Shown piece after piece: positions 1-5,878 of a DNA stretch of 6,225 bases. The DNA lies in assembly GCA_028871195.1 (NCBI GenBank), contig JAGWNT010000139.1, forward strand, positions 1 to 6,225. Direction: 5' to 3'. A model generated the notes under the pieces. It worked only from the letters and a program-made list of their open reading frames with translations, was not told the origin of the DNA and ran no database searches. The translations under genes and the position numbers were made by a program. Every line of letters starts with the position of its first letter. The stretch's first letter is position 1. The DNA comes from REEB85 sp018971455 (GTDB taxonomy: Bacteria > Pseudomonadota > Alphaproteobacteria > Acetobacterales > Acetobacteraceae).

Positions 1-422
1 TGGCCAGCCCCGCCGATGCCGCGGCCATTCGCACGCTGATCGCGCAGCTCGGCTATGCCTGGACGGAGGTGCAGATCGCCGCGCGCGTCGCGGCCCTGCT
101 CGCGACGGGTGCCGACCCGATCCTTGTCGCCGAGGCGGACGGCACGGTCTGCGGCGTGCTGGCGCTGCATATCGCGCCGATGTTGCACCATGCCGAGCCG
201 CAGGCGCGCATCACCGCCCTCGTCGTCGATGCCGGGCAGCGCGGCCGGGGCGTCGGGCGGATGCTGCTGGCCGAGGCCGAGGCGCTGGCGCGCGCGGCGG
301 GCTGTGCGCGGCTCGAACTCACCTCCGGCCTGCAGCGCGAGGCGGCGCACGCCTTCTATCGCGCGCAGGGCTACGCCGCGACCTCGCTGCGCTTCGCACG
401 CACGCTCGCAGGGAGCGGCTAG
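1..422 (+). CDS. GNAT family N-acetyltransferase, 5' end outside window
   Basis: This is probably an acetyl-CoA-dependent N-acetyltransferase of the cytosolic GNAT superfamily; the acceptor cannot be told from sequence. The frame is open from base 3, giving 139 visible residues before TAG at 420-422. The opening residues ASPADAAAIRTLIAQLGY are typical of a GNAT N-terminus (a 'PxDaxaI..L...LGY' helix), so the true start probably lies only a few codons upstream. An internal ATG at 69 would remove this conserved helix and is not the start. Motif A is clear at visible residues 70-90: strand ITALVVDAGQ followed by the acetyl-CoA pyrophosphate loop RGRGVG (80-85) and helix MLLAEAEALA. Motif B follows as CARLELTS and AAHAFYRAQGYA (114-125), the usual GNAT ending. 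Nearly the whole single domain is present. The stop overlaps that of the convergent gene. Bases 1-2 (TG) could belong to an ATG/GTG start or simply to a Val/Leu/Met codon. Confidence 0.9.
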   Translation, partial: ASPADAAAIRTLIAQLGYAWTEVQIAARVAALLATGADPILVAEADGTVCGVLALHIAPMLHHAEPQARITALVVDAGQRGRGVGRMLLAEAEALARAAGCARLELTSGLQREAAHAFYRAQGYAATSLRFARTLAGSG

Positions 423-1999
423 CTTATTTCGGTATCAAGATGGGTCGTCAGGTGGCCGATCACCACCATCTCGGCCTCCTCGTCCCAGCCGTAATAGATT
501 CGCAACGTCTCCCGCCCGTCGCGGCTGTTGCCCCTCTTGATGTGGCGATCGGTGAAGATGTCGCGCCCGTCATGGCGGCACCAATATTGCTCCCGGCCAC
601 GATGACGGTCCGGCGAGGCGGCGATCGCCTCGTCGCTGACATGAAGGGCCGCCAGCCGCCGCTCGAAATCCTGCCGGCCGCCGCCGCGGCGCATATCGAC
701 ATACTCGATCGCCAGCGCCTCGATGGCGTCGCAGACGAGGCTGAAATCGGCAAACGGCATGGCCGCGCGGCGCGCCTTGGCCGACAGCGCCAGCCGGCCG
801 GGAAAGCTGTCCTCGATCCAGCGCGCCAGCCCCTCATACCCCAGCGGGCGGGGCGGCGCCTCGTGGAAGCCCGGCCCGCCGCGCCGCTCCAGCGCGCGGA
901 TGCGCTGGCGCAGCAGATAGATCTCGCGCCGCGCCTCGCCCGCCTCCTCGCGCGCCTGGCGGGCATGCTCCTCCTCGGCGGCGGCAAGGCCGAGCGCCGC
1001 GCCGACCTGCTCCTCCAGCACACGGATCTTCTCGTCGAGCGCCGTGGCGCGCTCCACCGGCGCCGTGCTGGCGGCGATCCGCCGGTCGGCGCGGGCGCGC
1101 AGGATATCGGCCCGGATGGCGGCGAAGGGCGGCAGCCGCTCCTGCTGCGCGTCGCCCTCAAGGCTGCGCCGGGCGACGATCCCGGCGAAGCGCGCCACCG
1201 CCCGCCCGGCGCCGCCCGGTGCCGCGATGTCGCGGCCAAGGATCAGCGTGTGCTCGTAGGGCGACTGCGTCCGCGGCGCGAAACCCGGCAAATAGAGCCG
1301 CGCCGCGCCGGCGAAGACCGACCATGGCTTGCCGAAGCGCTCGGTCAGCGCCCAGCAGGCGGCGGCGTCCAGCAGGCAGACATGGGCGAGCCCGACCAGC
1401 CGGGGGGCAAGCTGCCCGGCGAGCAGGTCGGCCGTCCCGTCCGCACCCTCGGCCACGGCCAGCACCGGCAGCGCGCGGCCGGGTGCCGCGATCAGCTGCG
1501 CGAGCCCGTCGCCGGCGCCGGCCTCGACGCGGCGCGGGGTCGTGGCAAGGCGCAGCCCATCCGCCGTCAGCCCCACCTCGGCCGCCAGGTCCCGCACGAA
1601 GCGCGGCACCGCGGGCACCAGCTCCTGCGGCGCGCCGGCCGTGGCGCAGATCAGCCGCACCGCCAGCCTGGTGCTCCCGCCGGCGGCGAACAGCGCCACC
1701 TCTGTACTCCAGCTGCGCCCCGGCTCCTCGGCATCGGCCTCGGTGAACTGGGCGGCGAGGATGGCGCGCGGGCCGTCCCAGACCACCTCCAGCGCATGGG
1801 CGGGGCGCAGATCGACATCGTTCGGGGTTTCGCCGAGATGGCGCAGATCGGCGCCCGTCTTGCCCCCGAGCCATGCCGCCAGCACCGCCCGCGCGGCGGC
1901 AGGGTCGGCGCCGGCGGCAAGATCGGCTTCGAATTGCAGCACGGGCACGACGGCAGGAGGCCGCAAGGCGGCGAGGACGGCGAAGGAGTGATTCAGCAT
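419..1999 (-). CDS. Uncharacterized 526-residue protein with central coiled coil and compact C-terminal domain
   Basis: I do not recognise a named family. Starting at ATG 1997-1999 the protein has 526 residues, no signal peptide and no membrane segment, so it is probably cytosolic. Three parts can be seen. Residues 1-280 look like an alpha/beta region; its most motif-like stretch is a hydrophobic strand ALPVLAVAEGADG (176-188), then LVGLAHVCLLDAA (201-213), then VFAGAARLYLPGF (228-240). Residues about 315-373 are Glu/Arg/Ala-rich with heptad character (IRVLEEQVGAAL, REIYLLRQRIRALERR) and should form a coiled coil. Residues 377-526 form a C-terminal domain with YEGLARWIEDSFPGRL (388-403), a charged stretch rich in His/Arg/Asp (464-496), and two probable beta strands LRIYYGWDEE (499-508) and MVVIGHLTTHLD (511-522) at the extreme end. 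The upstream bases (TTGAGAA) make only a weak ribosome binding site. The gene stands alone, divergent from the mliC-lysE pair and convergent with the GNAT gene. My vague memory of similar architecture in actinobacterial hypothetical proteins is not evidence of function. Confidence 0.85.
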   Translation of the reverse strand: MLNHSFAVLAALRPPAVVPVLQFEADLAAGADPAAARAVLAAWLGGKTGADLRHLGETPNDVDLRPAHALEVVWDGPRAILAAQFTEADAEEPGRSWSTEVALFAAGGSTRLAVRLICATAGAPQELVPAVPRFVRDLAAEVGLTADGLRLATTPRRVEAGAGDGLAQLIAAPGRALPVLAVAEGADGTADLLAGQLAPRLVGLAHVCLLDAAACWALTERFGKPWSVFAGAARLYLPGFAPRTQSPYEHTLILGRDIAAPGGAGRAVARFAGIVARRSLEGDAQQERLPPFAAIRADILRARADRRIAASTAPVERATALDEKIRVLEEQVGAALGLAAAEEEHARQAREEAGEARREIYLLRQRIRALERRGGPGFHEAPPRPLGYEGLARWIEDSFPGRLALSAKARRAAMPFADFSLVCDAIEALAIEYVDMRRGGGRQDFERRLAALHVSDEAIAASPDRHRGREQYWCRHDGRDIFTDRHIKRGNSRDGRETLRIYYGWDEEAEMVVIGHLTTHLDTEIS

Positions 2000-2110
2000 T
2001 TCTCAACAATTGCACAATCCGGAAGCACGAGGCGAGGGCGTGCCGGGCGGGCCAGACGCCGACTCCGCCCTGCGCTATCATCGCGCCGCATATCGCGGGG
2101 GAGAGCGTGG
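2000..2110. promoter_or_regulatory. Divergent intergenic region between the 526-residue gene and the mliC-lysE operon
   Basis: These 111 bases separate two divergent starts and must hold promoters for both, unless transcription enters from further away. The left end is distinctly AT-richer than its surroundings: AACAATTGCACAAT at 2005-2018, which contains the palindrome CAATTG and, on the minus strand, ATTG-TG-CAAT. On the plus strand a TATCAT at 2076-2081 resembles a sigma-70 -10 box about 35 bases before the mliC start, but no convincing -35 element precedes it. No riboswitch-like or terminator hairpin is evident. Promoter placement is inference. Confidence 0.35.
2097..2105 (+). promoter_or_regulatory. 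Ribosome binding site deciding the mliC start
   Basis: The purine run GGGGGAGAG includes GGAG at 2100-2103, seven bases before ATG 2111. It is the strongest Shine-Dalgarno-like site in the window. It supports the ATG at 2111 even though that start gives a long, polar stretch before the hydrophobic part of the lipoprotein signal. Confidence 0.65.
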
Positions 2111-2464
2111 ATGGCCGGCAGCTTGATCGCACATCCGCGCAACGGACCATCCGCTGTCCGGGCGGGCCATGCGCTGGACCTGAGGGCGCTGCTCCTGCTG
2201 CTGGCGCTGGGCGCCTGCGCGCCGCTCGCGCCGGGTGCCGTGGTGTACGACTGCGCCGATGGCAGCACGCTGACCGCCGCCTACGATGCCGGCACGGACC
2301 GGCTCGACGTGCTGCGCGCCGGCGAGGGACACATGCTGACCCACCTGCCCGCCGCCTCCGGCGCCCGCTACGGCGCGGGCGGGATGGAGCTGTGGAGCAA
2401 AGGCCCGGAGGCCGTGCTGATCGAGGGGCCGGGACGCCCGCCATTGCGCTGCCGCGCGCGATGA
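2111..2464 (+). CDS. mliC: MliC-like lipoprotein, C-type lysozyme inhibitor
   Basis: This is a 117-residue predicted lipoprotein that should bind and block c-type lysozyme at the cell envelope, protecting peptidoglycan. The signal is a hydrophobic segment ALLLLLALGAC (26-36) with lipobox LGAC; Cys36 would be lipidated. Residue +2 is Ala, not Asp, which is consistent with outer-membrane sorting. The mature part matches the MliC/COG3895 fold: YDCADGSTLTAAYD (46-59), L..LPAASGARY (76-87) and LWSKGPEAVLI (94-104), ending LRCRAR. Cys48 and Cys114 are placed to make the family disulfide. Ser83 and Lys97 are 14 residues apart, matching the Ser/Lys pair of the two invariant loops (Ser89 and Lys103 in Pseudomonas aeruginosa MliC, from memory) that enter the lysozyme active site. 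The start is the ATG with a good ribosome binding site; its 25-residue lead before the hydrophobic core is unusually long. The TGA overlaps the next gene's ATG, implying one operon. Confidence 0.85.
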   Translation: MAGSLIAHPRNGPSAVRAGHALDLRALLLLLALGACAPLAPGAVVYDCADGSTLTAAYDAGTDRLDVLRAGEGHMLTHLPAASGARYGAGGMELWSKGPEAVLIEGPGRPPLRCRAR

Positions 2465-3096
2465 CCACGGCCCCCGTCGCCCTGCTCGCCTACGGCTTCG
2501 TGCTCGGCTGGTCGGTCGCCTGGCCACCGGGGCCGATCAATGCGGAAATCGCCCGCCGCTGCCTGGCTCGCGGATTCTGGGCCGGGTACGGGCTGATCCT
2601 CGGCGCCTCGACGGGCGATATCCTGTGGGCCCTCCTGGTCGCCGGCGGCATCGGCGCGCTGTTGCAGGGACCGACGCTGCACGGCGTGCTGGGTGTCGTG
2701 TCGGTGGCGTTGCTGGTGCTGCTCGGGGTCGGCTTCCTGCGCGGCGCCTGGCGCAGCCTGACCCGGCCGACCCCGCCGCCGCCGCGCTTCGAAAGCGGGC
2801 GGGCGAGCTACCTGCTCGGCCTCACGCTGGCGCTGACGAGCCCGTGGAATATCGCCTTCTGGCTCGCCGCCATGGGCCGTCCGGAGCTGGCCGGCCGGGG
2901 CATCGGCGCGCTGCTGGTGGTCATCGCCGGCGTGCTGGCCGCGGTGCTGCTCTGGGGCCTCGTCTGGTCGGGCCTGGTGCTGAGCCTGCGCCGCGCCGCT
3001 ACCGGCCGGAGCTGGGACGTCATCGTGCGCGCCCTAACCGGCGTGCTGATGCTCGGCTTCGCCGCAACCTCTGCGTTGCGGCTGCTCGGCGGCTGA
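2461..3096 (+). CDS. LysE/RhtB-family inner-membrane exporter
   Basis: This is a 211-residue integral membrane protein of the LysE superfamily, whose members export amino acids or similar small solutes; the substrate cannot be inferred. Family marks are the early WPPGPINAEI (21-30), the counterpart of the conserved PGP motif, then RGFWAGYGLILGASTGDILWALL (37-59) with Gly and Asp in the usual spacing, and LTSPWNIAFWLAAMG (125-139), the counterpart of the 'NPkxxlFw' block with Ser-Pro-Trp-Asn in place of the common Asn-Pro. About six hydrophobic segments are visible, near residues 5-25, 42-66, 75-97, 117-137, 145-175 and 188-208. A Pro-rich loop (TRPTPPPPRF, 101-110) joins the two halves. The start ATG 2461 overlaps the mliC TGA (ATGA) with no separate ribosome binding site, so translation is probably coupled. 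Length is normal for the family. The stop at 3094-3096 directly abuts the stop of valS on the other strand. Confidence 0.9.
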   Translation: MTTAPVALLAYGFVLGWSVAWPPGPINAEIARRCLARGFWAGYGLILGASTGDILWALLVAGGIGALLQGPTLHGVLGVVSVALLVLLGVGFLRGAWRSLTRPTPPPPRFESGRASYLLGLTLALTSPWNIAFWLAAMGRPELAGRGIGALLVVIAGVLAAVLLWGLVWSGLVLSLRRAATGRSWDVIVRALTGVLMLGFAATSALRLLGG

Positions 3097-5787
3097 TCAG
3101 GCGATCCGCGCGAGGGCCGCGTCCAGGCGCGCAAGCTCGGCCTGGGCGGTGACCAGCCTTTCGCGGTTCTCCTCGACCACCTCCTCCCGCGCACGGGCGA
3201 CGAAATCGGGGTTGGCGAGCTTGGCGCGGGTCTTGCCGGCATCGGCCTCGATGCGGGCGCGGTCCTTCTGCAGACGCGCCCGCTCGGCGGCGAGGTCGAT
3301 GATTCCGGCCAGCGGCAGCACCAGCGTCGCCTCGCCGACCACGGCCTGGGCGGAGCCGTGCGGCACCTCGCCCTCCAGCGCGCCGAAGCGCGCGGCGCGG
3401 GCCATGCGCCCGATCGCCTCCGCCCAGCGGGCACCGCGGGCGAGCGAAGCGGGGGCCGCCTCCTTGAGCAGCACCGGCGCAAGCTGGGAGGGCGGCACGT
3501 TCATCTCCGCGCGCACCGTGCGCACCTCGGAAATCAGCCGAACCACCCACTCCAGCTCCTCGCGCGCCGCGGCCGCGCCGGGCACTGCGAACGGCTCCGG
3601 CCAGGCGGCGCGGATCAGGCTGCATGGCGCGCCGTAGGCGAAATGATCCCACAGCTCCTCGGTGACGAAGGGCATCGCCGGGTGCAGCAGGCGCAGGATC
3701 AGCCCGAGCACATGGGCGGCAACCGCCCGGATCTCGGCGGCCTCCGCCGTCTCCGGCTTCGCCAGCAGGGGTTTGGCGAATTCCAGAAACCAGTCGCAGA
3801 ACACGTTCCAGGTGAAGCGGCGGCAGGCACTCGCGTAATCGTCGAAGCGATAGGCCTCCAGCGCCCGCGTCGCCTCCTCGATGGTCGCACTCGCCGCATC
3901 CAGCAGCCAGCGCGACAGCGGCAGCGTGGCCTGGGCGGGATCGAAACCGGCGACCGGCGCAACGCCGTTCATTTCGCAGAAGCGGGCGGCATTCCACAAT
4001 TTGGTGGTGAAGCTGCGCTCGCTCTCGACGCGCGCCGCGCCCAGCTTGATGTCGCGCCCCGGCCCGGCGAGCGCACAGATGGTGAAGCGCAGCGCGTCCG
4101 CCCCGTAGCGGTCGATCAGCTCCAGCGGATCGATGACGTTGCCCTTCGATTTGCTCATCTTCTGGCCGCGTTCGTCGCGCACCAGCCCGTGGATGTGGAC
4201 GGCGCGGAACGGCACGTCGCCCATGAAATGATGGCCCATCATCATCATCCGGGCGACCCAGAAGAAGATGATGTCGAAGCCCGTCACCAGCACGTCGCCC
4301 GGATAATAGCGTGCCAGCTCCTTGGTCTTTTCCGGCCAGCCCAGGGTGGAGAACGGCCACAGCGCGCTGCTGAACCAGGTGTCGAGCACGTCCTCGTCGC
4401 GGGTGAGCGGGCGCTCCTCGCCGTAATGCGCGCGGGCGGCGGCGGCGGCGGCGGCCTCGCTGCGCTCGACGAACACATGCCCGTCCGGCCCGTACCAGGC
4501 CGGAATGCGATGTCCCCACCAGAGCTGGCGGCTGATGCACCAGGGCTGGATGTCGCGCATCCAGGCGAAGAAGGTGTTCTCCCATTGCTGCGGCACGAAG
4601 GCGGTGCGTCCCTGCTCGACGGCGGCGATCGCGGACTTGGCCAGCTCCCCGGCATTGCAGTACCACTGCACCGTCAGCAGCGGCTCGATCGGCACCCCCG
4701 AGCGGTCGCCATGCGGCACCTGGTGGGTGTGCGGCTCGGTCTTCTCCAGCACGCCGAGACGTTCCAGTTCAGCGACGATGGCCTTGCGCGCGGCGAAGCG
4801 ATCCTGGCCTGCGAGCGACCGCACGAAGGCCGGATCGGCGACATTCGCGACGATCCGCAGATCGTCGGCGATCTCGTCCACCGTGATGCGCGCCTCGCGG
4901 TCGAGCACCGAGGGCATCGCCAGGCCATGGCGCTGGCCGACCGCGAAATCGTTGAAATCATGCGCCGGCGTGATCTTCACCGCGCCGCTGCCCTTGGCGG
5001 GATCGGAGTATTCGTCGGCAACGATGGGAATCCGCCGGCCGACCAGGGGAAGGATCGCGAAGCGGCCGATCAGGTGGGCATAGCGCCCATCCTCGGGATG
5101 CACGGCAATCGCGGTATCGCCCAGCATGGTCTCCGGCCGGGTCGTGGCCACCGTGACCCCCTCCTGCGAGCCCTCGAGCGGATAGTGCAGATGCCACAGA
5201 TTGCCGCGAATCTCCTTGGCCTCGACCTCGAGATCGGAAATCGCCGACTGGAATTTCGGATCCCAGTTGACCAGCCGCCGGTCGCGATAGATCAGCCCCT
5301 CGCGGTGCAGGGTGACGAACACCTCCCGCACCGCCTCGGAAAGGCCGTCATCCATGGTGAAGCGCTCACGCGGCCAGTCCAGCGAGGCGCCGAGGCGGCG
5401 CAGCTGGGCGGTGATGGTGCCGCCGGACTCGGCCTTCCACTGCCACACGCGCTCGAGAAACTTCTCGCGCCCGAGCGCCTGGCGGGTGGTGCCCTCGGCG
5501 GCCAGCAGGCGCTCCACCACCATCTGGGTGGCGATGCCGGCATGGTCGGTGCCCGGCTGCCACAGCACATCGCGCCCCTGCATACGCCGCCAGCGCACCA
5601 GCGTGTCCTGCACGGTGAAGGTCAGGGCATGGCCCATATGCAGGCTGCCGGTGACGTTGGGCGGCGGGATCATGATGGTGAACGGGACGGCGTTGCTGTT
5701 GGGGACGGCGGCAAACGCGCCGGAGGCTTCCCAGCCGGCATACAGCCGCTGCTCGGTCTCGGCGGTGTCGTGGGTCTTGTTCAGCAT
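3097..5787 (-). CDS. valS: Valyl-tRNA synthetase (ValRS)
   Basis: This cytosolic class Ia synthetase charges tRNA-Val with valine using ATP and edits mischarged threonine. The 896-residue product is full length for a bacterial ValRS. From the N-terminus: PPPNVTGSLHMGHAL (41-55) carries the HIGH-type signature (HMGH 50-53); WQPGTDHAGIATQ (76-88) is a hallmark ValRS block; the CP1 editing domain shows TTRPETMLGDTA (215-226) and GSGAVKITPAHDFND (266-280); LDTWFSSALWPFSTLGWP (468-485) and GFDIIFFWVARMMMMG (503-518) line the catalytic core; KMSKSKGN (543-550) is the ATP-binding loop; the anticodon-binding helical domain includes FTWNVFCDWFLEFAKP (658-673); residues about 831-896 form the C-terminal coiled-coil tRNA arm. 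All key motifs are intact. The start ATG 5785-5787 begins MLNKTHDTAETEQRLY, as expected; the frame stays open upstream to 6018 but that stretch is non-homologous and overlaps popZ. The ribosome binding site is weak. Residues 445-451 are seven alanines in a surface-like insertion. It is probably cotranscribed with popZ. Confidence 0.98.
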   Translation of the reverse strand: MLNKTHDTAETEQRLYAGWEASGAFAAVPNSNAVPFTIMIPPPNVTGSLHMGHALTFTVQDTLVRWRRMQGRDVLWQPGTDHAGIATQMVVERLLAAEGTTRQALGREKFLERVWQWKAESGGTITAQLRRLGASLDWPRERFTMDDGLSEAVREVFVTLHREGLIYRDRRLVNWDPKFQSAISDLEVEAKEIRGNLWHLHYPLEGSQEGVTVATTRPETMLGDTAIAVHPEDGRYAHLIGRFAILPLVGRRIPIVADEYSDPAKGSGAVKITPAHDFNDFAVGQRHGLAMPSVLDREARITVDEIADDLRIVANVADPAFVRSLAGQDRFAARKAIVAELERLGVLEKTEPHTHQVPHGDRSGVPIEPLLTVQWYCNAGELAKSAIAAVEQGRTAFVPQQWENTFFAWMRDIQPWCISRQLWWGHRIPAWYGPDGHVFVERSEAAAAAAARAHYGEERPLTRDEDVLDTWFSSALWPFSTLGWPEKTKELARYYPGDVLVTGFDIIFFWVARMMMMGHHFMGDVPFRAVHIHGLVRDERGQKMSKSKGNVIDPLELIDRYGADALRFTICALAGPGRDIKLGAARVESERSFTTKLWNAARFCEMNGVAPVAGFDPAQATLPLSRWLLDAASATIEEATRALEAYRFDDYASACRRFTWNVFCDWFLEFAKPLLAKPETAEAAEIRAVAAHVLGLILRLLHPAMPFVTEELWDHFAYGAPCSLIRAAWPEPFAVPGAAAAREELEWVVRLISEVRTVRAEMNVPPSQLAPVLLKEAAPASLARGARWAEAIGRMARAARFGALEGEVPHGSAQAVVGEATLVLPLAGIIDLAAERARLQKDRARIEADAGKTRAKLANPDFVARAREEVVEENRERLVTAQAELARLDAALARIA
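4435..4455. repeat. Perfect (GGC)7 trinucleotide run inside valS
   Basis: Seven uninterrupted GGC triplets on + read in frame as seven GCC alanine codons of valS (residues 445-451), between the HIGH and KMSKS halves. The copy number could vary by slippage in steps of one alanine without breaking the frame. Confidence 0.9.
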
Positions 5788-5878
5788 CGGGGCACTCGTT
5801 CGGGTCAGGCGCTCGGGTCGGGCGCCGGGATCTGGGGCGGGCCGGAGTGCGGCAAGCCCCACCCCATGCCGATGATGA
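5788..5878. promoter_or_regulatory. popZ-valS spacer, valS leader
   Basis: These 91 bases lie between the popZ stop and the valS start. No convincing -35/-10 pair is seen, so valS may be read from the popZ promoter. No T-box-like element or intrinsic terminator with a U-run is visible. It holds an imperfect 13-base tandem repeat next to the valS start (listed separately) and a 20-codon ATG-to-TGA reading frame (minus strand, 5867 to 5805) without a ribosome binding site or any valine codon, which argues against a classical attenuation leader peptide. Confidence 0.4.
5797..5822. repeat. Imperfect 13-base tandem repeat just upstream of valS
   Basis: Two adjacent copies on +, CGTTCGGGTCAGG (5797-5809) and CGCTCGGGTCGGG (5810-5822), differ at two positions. 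They end ten bases upstream of the valS start codon as read on the minus strand, inside the likely mRNA leader. No role is known. Confidence 0.7.

Noticed and set aside
2043..2169. 12-base direct repeat CCGGGCGGGCCA at 2043-2054 and 2158-2169
   Set aside because: The composition is the GC background, the copies sit in unrelated contexts (gap and mliC coding) and there is no wider similarity; chance is sufficient.
1873..2460. Upstream extension of the lysE frame before ATG 2461
   Set aside because: The frame is open but runs antisense to the 526-residue gene and out of frame through mliC with Arg/Ala-rich sequence; the LysE N-terminus matches the start at 2461.
440..2464. A 674-codon open frame on + spanning the 526-residue gene and mliC
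   Set aside because: Its first 557 codons are antisense to the 526-residue gene and read as low-complexity Arg/Gly/Ala/Pro-rich sequence. Only the last 117 codons, from ATG 2111, are real (mliC), and they happen to share the frame.
3020..4666. A 548-codon open frame on - in another frame across valS
   Set aside because: It overlaps the ValRS catalytic and anticodon-binding regions in a shifted frame, with low-complexity Arg/Ala-rich translation.
5805..5867. A 20-codon frame on - in the popZ-valS gap (MGWGLPHSGPPQ...) as a valS leader peptide
   Set aside because: It has no ribosome binding site, no valine codons and no terminator/antiterminator pair, so attenuation is unsupported.
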